A stretch of DNA of 6,388 nt, from NCBI GenBank assembly GCA_913041805.1, contig CAJWIZ010000036.1, positions 1 to 6,388 of the forward strand, written 5' to 3'. Under the pieces are notes generated by a model, which was not told the origin of the DNA, ran no database searches, and was given only the letters and a program-made list of their open reading frames with translations. Below are positions 1 to 5,882 of this stretch, one piece after another; position 1 is the first letter of the stretch, and the number at the start of each line of letters is the position of its first letter. The DNA comes from an uncultured Prochlorococcus sp. GTDB lineage: Bacteria; Cyanobacteriota; Cyanobacteriia; PCC-6307; Cyanobiaceae. A program made the position numbers and the translations under genes.

Positions 1-603
1 ATTCGTTTGTCACGTCCACAAAAGATTTTTGGACAAGATCGTGCTGTTGTCGATGATGCTTACCCAGGAGATGTTATTGGCTTAAATAATCCAGGCATGT
101 TTGCTATTGGCGATACTTTGTATACAGGTAAACGAGTTGAATATGAGGGGATTCCATGCTTTAGCCCAGAGATATTTAGTTGGTTAAGGAATCCGAATCC
201 ATCAGCTTTTAAAAATTTTCGTAAAGGAGTTAATGAGTTGAGAGAAGAGGGGGCTGTTCAGATCCTTTATGACACAGATCAAAGTAAGCGTGATCCAATA
301 CTTGCGGCTGTTGGTCAACTTCAGTTAGAGGTTGTTCAGCATAGGTTGGAAAATGAATACGGTGTCCCCACAAGACTTGAACCCATGGGGTTTCAGGTGG
401 CCCGATGGGTGAGTGGCGGTTGGAAATCAATAGAACAAATGGGTCGTATTTTTAATTGCAAGACAGTTCAAGATGCTTGGCAAAGGCCAGTTTTGTTGTT
501 TAAAAACGATTGGAATCTAAATCAGTTGCAGGAAGAACATCCAAATTTGGAGTTATGTTCTGTAGCACCTGTTGTGAGTGGTGTTGACCCTGTCAATATT
601 TAA
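1..603 (+). CDS. prfC: Peptide chain release factor 3, C-terminal part (5' end outside window)
   Basis: This is the last 200 residues of RF3, the translational GTPase that removes RF1/RF2 from the ribosome after peptide release and acts in the cytoplasm. The frame is open to base 1 with no stop, so the gene starts upstream. The GTPase domain with its G motifs is not in the window. What is visible is the end of the beta-barrel domain and the RF3-specific C-terminal domain. Recognisable RF3 blocks include [58 protein letters not shown] and VARWV. These align from memory with E. coli PrfC (AYPGDILGLHN, GIPNFAPE, EEGAVQV, ARWV). The stop is TAA at 601-603. A 155-base gap separates it from the next gene. 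The first in-frame TTG at base 7 is only an internal codon, not a start. The family call is firm; the rest of the protein cannot be assessed. Confidence 0.95.
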   Translation: MRLSRPQKIFGQDRAVVDDAYPGDVIGLNNPGMFAIGDTLYTGKRVEYEGIPCFSPEIFSWLRNPNPSAFKNFRKGVNELREEGAVQILYDTDQSKRDPILAAVGQLQLEVVQHRLENEYGVPTRLEPMGFQVARWVSGGWKSIEQMGRIFNCKTVQDAWQRPVLLFKNDWNLNQLQEEHPNLELCSVAPVVSGVDPVNI

Positions 604-758
604 TTATTTCTTTCAAGTGAGGTTTTTGTTGTTAGGAACGGTTGAAAATTTTTCAGGGAGGTGAGTCGCGGCTGATTTCTTTGATTTCATATTTTGTTAA
701 TTTCATGGAGAAGTCTCCTTAGTATTTAATCTTAGAGTCTTTCAATCAATATTTTCTT

Positions 759-1448
759 ATGGCTTCGGGTAACAATCCCAATTCGAATCAGGGATCGCAA
801 GATCCTTATTCCATTCTTGGTATAGCCCCAGAGGCCAGCTTTGATGAAGTTCAGAAGGCTCGGGATAACCGATTAATGGAGATTGGCGAAGACCCTTTAG
901 CAAAAGCAAAGATTGAAGCTTCATATGATGCTTTGCTAATGGCCAGCCTTAAAGAGAGGCAACTTGGCAAAGTTAGTAATGATGCAGTTAGTGCTTCTAA
1001 GAGAGAAGAAAGAAATATTCAATCTATAGGAGCAAATGATGGCTCACTATTGACGCGGCTAAAAGGTTTTGACTTCTCTAAAAAACCTGATAAAGACAAC
1101 TCACTCATGCCTACTTTGGCTTTGCCAGAGGGGTATGGGTTGACAATCAGATTGGCCTTAGGAATGCTCGCTTTGTTATTGGCTTTGATCTCTCCTAAAG
1201 AAAGTATTCAAATTATTCTTTCATTATCAACCTTAGGATTATTCATTAGTCAAGTTAAAAGAGGGCGGAGAGCATTGCCTTCTTTGGGTTGGAGTGTTGT
1301 ATTGCTATCTATAGGCTTGATAATTGGTGGAATAATAATAAGTGGATTCCCAGAATCAACAATTCCGGGTTCTTCTATCTCTAGAGATAGTTTAGAGTCT
1401 TTGCCGGCAATTCTTTTGGTTTGGCTAGGCTCACTTTTATTGGCATGA
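759..1448 (+). CDS. CPP1-like family membrane protein with degenerate J-domain
   Basis: A 229-residue protein. Residues 15-62 (DPYSILGIAPEASFDEV through IEASYDALLM) resemble the start and end of a DnaJ J-domain, but the HPD tripeptide needed to stimulate Hsp70 is absent. A polar linker follows (about 63-120), then four likely membrane segments at about 128-145, 149-165, 176-196 and 214-229. The architecture matches the CPP1-like family (formerly DUF3353) of cyanobacteria and plastids. The plant member, CPP1 (chaperone-like protein of POR), stabilises protochlorophyllide oxidoreductase. A similar role here is inference. The ATG start is chosen because it puts the J-like region near the N-terminus, as in the family. 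No clear Shine-Dalgarno precedes it. The 155-base upstream region has only weak promoter-like matches and no obvious terminator for prfC. The gene converges on hslO with 28 bases between the stop codons. It may be labelled a DnaJ-domain protein, but without HPD it is unlikely to be a canonical co-chaperone. Confidence 0.85.
   Translation: MASGNNPNSNQGSQDPYSILGIAPEASFDEVQKARDNRLMEIGEDPLAKAKIEASYDALLMASLKERQLGKVSNDAVSASKREERNIQSIGANDGSLLTRLKGFDFSKKPDKDNSLMPTLALPEGYGLTIRLALGMLALLLALISPKESIQIILSLSTLGLFISQVKRGRRALPSLGWSVVLLSIGLIIGGIIISGFPESTIPGSSISRDSLESLPAILLVWLGSLLLA
1375..1390. repeat. 16-base perfect palindrome inside the CPP1-like gene
   Basis: CTATCTCT is followed directly by AGAGATAG, so the two 8-base arms are exact reverse complements with no spacer. 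It lies about 60 bases before the stop codon, in the loop between the last two predicted membrane segments. One such palindrome by chance in a window this size is not very surprising (roughly 1 in 10), and no function is claimed. Confidence 0.6.
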
Positions 1449-1476
1449 TTATAATGATTCAAGTAAATAAATATAG

Positions 1477-2382
1477 TTAGAATTCATTTATCAAGGTAGA
1501 CAATTCGTTCGCTAGTACAAGATATTTTTTGTTGCAAAAATGACAAATTAGTTCTGCTTGTTTATCTTCCTTGAGGATTATTTCTAATTCTTCCTTCCCT
1601 AATAATTTCAGGGCTGCCACACTGCGGTCTCTTGAGCATGGGCATTTGAAAGATATCTCTTGTGATTTTTTTTGTTCTTTTAAAGAAACATTATCTAGCT
1701 CTGGAAAAATTTCTTCTAGAAGCTGATAAAGATTGTTTCTGCAGTTGTAAAGGATTTCACTGAACGAAGTTATCTCCCTGCATCTTTCTTCTAATAGTGA
1801 GATTAAGGCTGGCTCATGAGCTGCTTTTGGTAGGACTTGTATCAACAAACCACCAGAACATTCCAAGGCATTTTGATCGATTTTCTCCCCTACAAAAACA
1901 GCAGAAGGTGTTTGCTCTGAGTGAAGAAGATAGGAGGCGATATCTTCTCCTATACCACCTTTTACAAGTTCAACTGTGCTACTAAAGGGTGTGCCTTTAC
2001 CTTCATCACGAACTACATGAAGGTAGCCAGTCCCGGCTGCTGATTCAAAGTCAAAGGAGTATTGACCACTCTTTGTTTTGATTAAGTCCATTTCCAGGCC
2101 TGGTTCACCGACATAGCCTCGAACTGTGCCGTCTCTGCCTGCATCGACCATTAAGCCTCGCAGTGGTCCGTCTGATCCCATTCTTAGGTTTACTCTTCCA
2201 TGACTAACTTTCATTGAACTTGCTAGTAATAATCCAGCAGTCATGGCCCTCCCAAGTATTACGGTCGTGAGATATGAGAGTGCATGCCTTCGTCGTGCTT
2301 CTCTTGTTGCTTCTGTTGTTGTGACTGCTACGAGCCTTATGCCACCAGCTGCCGCTGTTGCTCTGACCAGAAGGTCGGTCAT
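1477..2382 (-). CDS. hslO: Redox-regulated molecular chaperone Hsp33
   Basis: A 301-residue Hsp33, the cytoplasmic ATP-independent holdase activated by oxidation and unfolding. The N-terminus ([16 protein letters not shown]) and the core blocks ([19 protein letters not shown]-like [32 protein letters not shown]) are family-typical. The C-terminal redox switch is intact: Cys247 and Cys249 form CPC, and Cys280 and Cys283 form CHFC. The 30-residue spacing fits the CXC-X27-32-CXXC zinc site. Extra cysteines sit at 175, 201 and 214. The ATG start lies inside the end of the upstream ABC ATPase gene: bases 2379-2382 read ATGA on the minus strand, so the start of one gene and the stop of the other overlap by 4 bases. 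This implies one transcript and translational coupling. No Rho-independent terminator is visible downstream; the 28 bases up to the convergent CPP1-like gene are AT-rich with no GC stem. Family and full length are firm. Confidence 0.97.
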   Translation of the reverse strand: MTDLLVRATAAAGGIRLVAVTTTEATREARRRHALSYLTTVILGRAMTAGLLLASSMKVSHGRVNLRMGSDGPLRGLMVDAGRDGTVRGYVGEPGLEMDLIKTKSGQYSFDFESAAGTGYLHVVRDEGKGTPFSSTVELVKGGIGEDIASYLLHSEQTPSAVFVGEKIDQNALECSGGLLIQVLPKAAHEPALISLLEERCREITSFSEILYNCRNNLYQLLEEIFPELDNVSLKEQKKSQEISFKCPCSRDRSVAALKLLGKEELEIILKEDKQAELICHFCNKKYLVLANELSTLINEF

Positions 2383-3032
2383 GGTTGATCGAGTCGCTTT
2401 AAGATTTTCATAGGCCTTAACTCTCCGCCTTCTAGGCGATAAATTGAACTCAATAAATTTTTGAATAGTTCTGGTTCGTGTGTTACGAGGATTAAGACTT
2501 GTTCTTTTGCAATTTTAGCTAGGAGATTAATTATCTCATTTCTGACTGACCAGTCTAGTCCAGCTGTTGGTTCATCAAGTAAAAGAATGCGTGGCCTTCT
2601 TAGTAATTGAACTGCTATGGCAAGGCGCCGTTGTTGACCACCGCTTAATCTTTCTGGTGCTTGTCGTAGGTCGATGCTAGAGAGACCTACTTTATTGAGT
2701 GCATCTGCTTGAGCTTTACCACTAAGTCGACGGTGCCCTAGTCGTAATTCCTGCGCAACTGTTAGACCTAAAAAATAACGTTCGGGGAATTGAAATACCA
2801 CACCACATAGCGATCTTCTTTGATGGGGTTTCATTGGGACTTTTTGCCAGTAAATGAGTCCTTTCTGTGGATTGCTTAATCCACTTATTACTTCTACAAG
2901 AGTTGTTTTCCCACTACCACTAGCTCCTGCTATCAAAATAGGCTCGCCAGTCTTGGCTTTTAGGTTGATCCCTTCCAATACTGGCCTATTAGCCGTGGCA
3001 GGTTGATAGTGGAGTCTTCTTAGCTCTAGCAT
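2379..3032 (-). CDS. ABC transporter ATP-binding protein, ECF A-component-like
   Basis: A 217-residue single ATPase domain with no membrane segment. All core motifs are present: Walker [10 protein letters not shown] (36-44), Q-loop Gln81 in VVFQFPE, signature LSGGQQRR (129-136), Walker B ILLLDEP (149-155) with catalytic Glu154, D-loop AGLD (157-160) and switch His185. The FQFPE sequence at the Q-loop is typical of energy-coupling factor (ECF) ATPases of vitamin and metal uptake, so this is probably half of an ECF-like ATPase pair rather than a classical importer subunit. Plastids have related soluble ABC proteins of the ABCI10/11/12 group; orthology is inference. No permease or substrate-binding gene is adjacent, so the substrate is unknown. 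The ATG start is supported by a Shine-Dalgarno 8 bases upstream and a promoter 41 bases upstream. It is first in a two-gene operon with hslO. It is slightly shorter than many ECF A-components (about 270-290 residues) because the C-terminal extension is reduced. Confidence 0.85.
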   Translation of the reverse strand: MLELRRLHYQPATANRPVLEGINLKAKTGEPILIAGASGSGKTTLVEVISGLSNPQKGLIYWQKVPMKPHQRRSLCGVVFQFPERYFLGLTVAQELRLGHRRLSGKAQADALNKVGLSSIDLRQAPERLSGGQQRRLAIAVQLLRRPRILLLDEPTAGLDWSVRNEIINLLAKIAKEQVLILVTHEPELFKNLLSSIYRLEGGELRPMKILKRLDQP

Positions 3033-3040
3033 TTGAATGT

Positions 3041-3045
3041 TCCTT
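3041..3045 (-). promoter_or_regulatory. Shine-Dalgarno site of the ABC ATPase gene
   Basis: On the minus strand AAGGA is followed by 8 bases and then ATG at 3032. It is one of the few clear ribosome binding sites in the window and supports the chosen start. Confidence 0.7.
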
Positions 3046-3073
3046 TTGCTTCTTTAGATGATTTTTGGGTTTG

Positions 3074-3102
3074 ATTATCTAAAAATGTCTAAGTGATGTA
3101 AA
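3074..3102 (-). promoter_or_regulatory. Predicted sigma70-type promoter of the ABC ATPase-hslO operon
   Basis: Reading the minus strand, TTTACA (3102-3097) matches five of six bases of the -35 consensus TTGACA. GATAAT (3079-3074) matches five of six of the -10 consensus TATAAT. The spacing is exactly 17 bases. Transcription would begin near 3066-3068, giving a leader of roughly 35 bases before the ATG at 3032 with the Shine-Dalgarno inside it. The site sits in the 111-base divergent region shared with the DUF3531 gene, for which no equally good promoter is visible on the + strand. Confidence 0.6.
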
Positions 3103-3143
3103 CATGGGCTTTCTAAGAATTATTCAAACATTTCTGCAATTTT

Positions 3144-3593
3144 ATGAAAGTTAGTTTTCGAGATGTGGATCCTTTCAATTGTTGGATTTGGCTACGTTTT
3201 GAGGGCGTGCCGAGTAATGCTGAGAAGGATTATATAGATGGGATTTTTGACAGTTGGTATGTGCTTGGGCGTTTGGGTGGTTTTAATGCAGCCAACCTAC
3301 AGTCCCAGGAAGAATCCTCAGAGTTGAGTTGGATGAATTATGACAATGATGAGGCTGCCAATGTTTTACCTTCATTAATGCATAATGTTGGACAAATGGA
3401 GTATCAAGGGTATTGGTCCCGTTGTTGGGTTGATTTAGGCACTTGCGATGCTTTGGCTATAGATGTTTTGATTAATTCATTGCATCAGATCGATGCCAAT
3501 TTCGTAAAAATAGATGAGTTATTGATTGGTGGGGTAAATGAAGACTGGTCAGTTGATGATCATCCGGATGCAATCTTTACTACTACTGAATAA
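3144..3593 (+). CDS. DUF3531 family protein (conserved in cyanobacteria and plants)
   Basis: A 149-residue soluble, acidic protein of unknown function. It is recognised as DUF3531 from the conserved blocks: N-terminal VSFRDVDPFNCWIWLRFE (4-20), FDSWYVLGRLGGFN (35-48), YDNDEA (66-71), CWVDLGTCDALAIDVLIN (94-111) and GGVNEDW (129-135). No signal peptide or membrane segment is seen. The family is found in cyanobacteria and in plastid-targeted plant proteins; no biochemical role is known to me. The ATG start gives the usual N-terminus of the family. It is the first gene after the divergent region and is followed after 8 bases by rsmE, so the two are probably cotranscribed. This link to an rRNA methyltransferase might hint at a ribosome-related role, but that is only inference. 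The C-terminus after residue 137 is not conserved in my recollection of the family. Confidence 0.85.
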   Translation: MKVSFRDVDPFNCWIWLRFEGVPSNAEKDYIDGIFDSWYVLGRLGGFNAANLQSQEESSELSWMNYDNDEAANVLPSLMHNVGQMEYQGYWSRCWVDLGTCDALAIDVLINSLHQIDANFVKIDELLIGGVNEDWSVDDHPDAIFTTTE

Positions 3594-3601
3594 CGGACTT
3601 T

Positions 3602-4372
3602 GTGGCTGAATTGAGACGTCTACTAATCGAACCCGTTCGATTACAAACGAATATTGGAATTGATAATGTTTTACCTTTGAGCCGTCACGAGACTCATTAC
3701 CTTAAACGTGTTTTACGTCTTCGTTGCGGTGATGCAATTTCAATTGTTGATGGTGCTGGCCATCTTTGGAACGCAACTGTGAATGTTGAAGACTCGTTGA
3801 GGCTAGATTCACCATTGGATTCTCCGATACAAGAAAATATATGTCCCAGACCTTTGATTGGATTGGCTATTGCCTTACCTAAAAGAGGTTTCGATGAGTT
3901 CCTTCGAATGAGTTGTGAAGTTGGTGTTGACGTTGTGCAACCTCTTAGCTCTGATCGCTGTGTTGTAAAAGTAGATGGGAGCGATCGAAGCAAGCGTAGA
4001 GAATCAATTATTTGCGAGGCTACTGAGCAGTCAGAAAGGCTATGGAAACCTGAGCTTCGCAGTATTATTGATGTTAGATCTTGGTTAATGGAAAGGCCGG
4101 AAAATGCAATGTTTGCTATTGCTACCACTCGACTAGCAAGCTCTATTGATTGCCAGGTGTGGATGTCAGGGTTAAATACAAATATTGATCAAATTTGGAT
4201 AGCGATTGGACCAGAAGGTGGATGGACTAAAGATGAACATTTATTCGCTCGTAAGAATGGTTGTATTTCAGTTCAGTTTGGCGAGTCAATTTTGAGAACA
4301 TCGACTGCAGCAGTTGTGGCTACTCAGTTAATGGTTGACTGGAGGCGTAATTGTTCGCGTTATGTCCAGTAA
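3602..4372 (+). CDS. rsmE: 16S rRNA (uracil(1498)-N(3))-methyltransferase RsmE
   Basis: A 256-residue SPOUT-class methyltransferase that uses S-adenosylmethionine to make m3U1498 in helix 44 of 16S rRNA in assembled 30S subunits. An N-terminal PUA-like RNA-binding part (about 1-75) contains HYLKRVLRLRCGD and IVDGAGHLW. The catalytic domain contains ALPKRGFDEFLRMSCEVGVD (91-110), the TEQSERLWKPEL segment (141-152), IGPEGGWTKDE (202-212) and LRTSTAAVVA (231-240). The last two form the knotted SAM-binding site. The usual family sequence at the last motif is LRTETA; here Glu is replaced by Ser (LRTSTA). The start is GTG; MAELRRLLIEP fits the normal N-terminus of cyanobacterial RsmE. No Shine-Dalgarno is seen and the gene begins 8 bases after the DUF3531 stop, so translation may depend on the upstream gene. 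Length is normal for the family. The call is firm. Confidence 0.95.
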   Translation: MAELRRLLIEPVRLQTNIGIDNVLPLSRHETHYLKRVLRLRCGDAISIVDGAGHLWNATVNVEDSLRLDSPLDSPIQENICPRPLIGLAIALPKRGFDEFLRMSCEVGVDVVQPLSSDRCVVKVDGSDRSKRRESIICEATEQSERLWKPELRSIIDVRSWLMERPENAMFAIATTRLASSIDCQVWMSGLNTNIDQIWIAIGPEGGWTKDEHLFARKNGCISVQFGESILRTSTAAVVATQLMVDWRRNCSRYVQ

Positions 4373-4426
4373 ATATCTTTTGCTTCTTTCTGATCGCGTC
4401 TAGGCTGTTCTTGTCATATGTGAGTA

Positions 4427-5173
4427 GTGATGATTCTTTCTATGCCCTTAGAAGCTCAGTGGATTTGGGCTGTTTTTATTAATGCAATTTTGGTGACCTT
4501 GGCACAGCGTCTCCCGCTGCTTACTCGTTCTGGTTGGTTTCATGCAGGAGCACTAGGAACAATTCTTTGGGGCTGTTTAGGTTGGCAAGGATGGTTATCA
4601 GTAGTGGTATATCTTCTTTTGGGTTCATTGGTAACAAGGCTCGGCTTTGAGCGTAAACAAGAGACAGGACTTGCAGAAGGACGAGGTGGCCGTCGTGGTC
4701 CCGAAAATTTGTGGGGATCTGCTGCTACTGGAGCATTTTTGGCGATTTTGATTGGGCTAAAATTTGGATCTGAAAGATTACTACTTGTTGGCTTCGCTGC
4801 AAGCTTTGCAGCAAAGCTTGCAGATACGTTTGGCAGTGAAATTGGTAAACGATGGGGTAGTAGAACATTCTTAATTACTTCATGGAAACCCGTTCCAGCT
4901 GGCACAGATGGAGCTATTAGCGTGGAAGGAACTCTTGCTAGTGCTTTAGGGAGTTTTTTGATGACATTAGCGATGGTTGGCTTGTTTTATGATTTGCTCA
5001 ATCAATTTGTATTTTTGATTTTTGCTGCAGGATTGTTTGCAACGTTGTTTGAGAGCTTTGTTGGTGCTTTATTTCAACAACGGCTGAGCTTACTTACAAA
5101 TGAAATTGTTAATGGTATACAAACTGGTTTTGCGGCCTTGGTGGCTATGTTGATTGCAGCCCAGTTGCTTTAA
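4427..5173 (+). CDS. DUF92 / TIGR00297 membrane protein, VTE6-like (phytyl-phosphate kinase family)
   Basis: A 248-residue polytopic membrane protein with about six to eight hydrophobic segments (roughly 11-28, 38-54, 55-70, 99-117, 118-133, 165-189, 192-212, 230-247). The DUF92 signature blocks are clear: FHAGALGTILWG (38-49), RGGRRGPENLWGSAATG (86-102), LADTFGSEIGK (131-141) and PAGTDGAISVEGT (157-169). In Arabidopsis the DUF92 protein VTE6 makes phytyl diphosphate from phytyl phosphate, salvaging phytol from chlorophyll breakdown for tocopherol synthesis. Cyanobacterial members are its close relatives, so a prenyl/phytyl-phosphate kinase role in a membrane is plausible but inferred. The start is uncertain: GTG at 4427 is immediately followed by ATG at 4430, with another ATG at 4442. 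An in-frame TGA at 4421 sets the upstream limit, and no Shine-Dalgarno distinguishes them. It follows rsmE by 54 bases on the same strand. The gene contains a long inverted repeat at 4797-4823. Confidence 0.88.
   Translation: MMILSMPLEAQWIWAVFINAILVTLAQRLPLLTRSGWFHAGALGTILWGCLGWQGWLSVVVYLLLGSLVTRLGFERKQETGLAEGRGGRRGPENLWGSAATGAFLAILIGLKFGSERLLLVGFAASFAAKLADTFGSEIGKRWGSRTFLITSWKPVPAGTDGAISVEGTLASALGSFLMTLAMVGLFYDLLNQFVFLIFAAGLFATLFESFVGALFQQRLSLLTNEIVNGIQTGFAALVAMLIAAQLL
4797..4823. repeat. 27-base inverted repeat (13-base arms, 1-base centre) within the DUF92 gene
   Basis: The left arm CTGCAAGCTTTGC (4797-4809) and right arm GCAAAGCTTGCAG (4811-4823) are exact reverse complements around a single A at 4810. 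The next outward pair (G and A) does not match. It also contains two AAGCTT hexamers. It encodes part of the conserved AASFAAKLADTF segment, so protein constraint may account for part of it. With a 1-base centre an RNA hairpin would lose its innermost pairs, leaving about 11-12 pairs. Alternatively a protein dimer could bind the DNA. There is no T-run after it, so it is not a terminator. Confidence 0.85.
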
Positions 5174-5187
5174 AAAACTTCTCTGAA

Positions 5188-5865
5188 CTAAGCATTTGAA
5201 GGAGTTAATGTGTCTAGTTGATCAAGTTCAGCCCATTTAAGCAAGTAAGGCCAATTCAAAACTTTTTGCGAAATCCAATAATGGCCATCTGAATTGAGGT
5301 GTATTCCATCAGGTTCAATCCAACTCAGCCAATTAGGTTCAGAAAGCATTGCTTGATGAAGTGGTAGGAATGGTATGTCTAGCTCTAGGCATGTTTCTTC
5401 GATTTGTGCTTCATAAATACTTCCCGCTTCATTTGAATACCAAAGGCAACCAGCAAATGGCATGACTGCTTCATCAACAGGTGTGATACCCATCATCATT
5501 ACTTTGGTTTGACTTTTTATTTGTTTGAGCAGTTGTAGTAAGCCGAATCTGAAGGCTTCAGATGAAAGCTGAGGGCGACCATCTGGTCTCCCTACACGGG
5601 CACTATCATTGATCCCTACTGATAGGAGTAAACCATCGGGGACTTGTCTCCTTAATTCGCCTCGAGAATTCCATTCATTCTCCCAGCGTTTAGCAACTTT
5701 CTCTAAGCCATCTCCACGTATCCCTAATGGATACACAACTGGGGAATGGTGAAAACCCATCCAATTTTTACGTATTCGTTCACACCATCCTCCTTCATCT
5801 CGATCTCCCCAGCCATATACACTGCTATCCCCAATGATTATGAGCTTCTTAGGATTTTCTTGCAT
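5188..5865 (-). CDS. GDSL-family (SGNH) hydrolase / lysophospholipase L1-like esterase
   Basis: A 225-residue protein with the four SGNH blocks in order. Block I is IIIGDSSVYGWGD with nucleophile Ser14. Block II is the Gly in GIRGDG (about residue 51). Block III is SVGINDS with Asn86. Block V is DGIHLNSDGH with Asp186 and His189. Such enzymes hydrolyse esters or thioesters, often lysophospholipids or acyl/acetyl groups; the substrate cannot be read from the sequence. No signal peptide is visible because the catalytic block begins at once, so it is probably cytoplasmic. The ATG at 5865 is preferred because the first beta strand of the fold follows it directly. An in-frame TTG at 5874 would add three residues. 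There is no clear Shine-Dalgarno. The gene lies 17 bases after the PhnE-like permease stop on the same strand, indicating an operon. It converges on the DUF92 gene with 14 bases between stop codons. Confidence 0.9.
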   Translation of the reverse strand: MQENPKKLIIIGDSSVYGWGDRDEGGWCERIRKNWMGFHHSPVVYPLGIRGDGLEKVAKRWENEWNSRGELRRQVPDGLLLSVGINDSARVGRPDGRPQLSSEAFRFGLLQLLKQIKSQTKVMMMGITPVDEAVMPFAGCLWYSNEAGSIYEAQIEETCLELDIPFLPLHQAMLSEPNWLSWIEPDGIHLNSDGHYWISQKVLNWPYLLKWAELDQLDTLTPSNA

Positions 5866-5882
5866 TGTGCACAAACCTAGGA

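Noticed and set aside
643..655. Perfect AT-rich palindrome TGAAAA-T-TTTTCA between prfC and the CPP1-like gene, as an operator or terminator.
   Set aside because: The arms are only 6 bases and very AT-rich, likely by chance in this composition; the stem is too weak and is followed by GGGAGG rather than a T-run.
704..722. Short open frame ATG GAG AAG TCT CCT TAG upstream of the CPP1-like gene as a leader peptide.
   Set aside because: It has five codons, no attenuator-like structure, no run of regulatory codons and no clear ribosome binding site.
3978..3990. Possible HIP1 element (GCGATCGC) in rsmE.
   Set aside because: The sequence reads GCGATCGA, one base short of HIP1, and no other copies occur in the window.
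3697..4128. Open frames opposite rsmE, DUF92, prfC and the other genes.
   Set aside because: They lie wholly within well-supported genes on the other strand or in another frame and show no recognisable protein family.
5156..5180. Small hairpin GCAGC-CCA-GTTGC at the end of the DUF92 gene as a + strand terminator.
   Set aside because: It has five pairs including one wobble and is followed by only three T's and then an A-run, so it does not fit an intrinsic terminator.
5170..5215. Terminator for the GDSL gene: on the minus strand CTTC ... GAAG followed by six T's.
   Set aside because: The stem is only four pairs with a 16-base loop. The T-run is suggestive but the hairpin is too weak to report as a feature.
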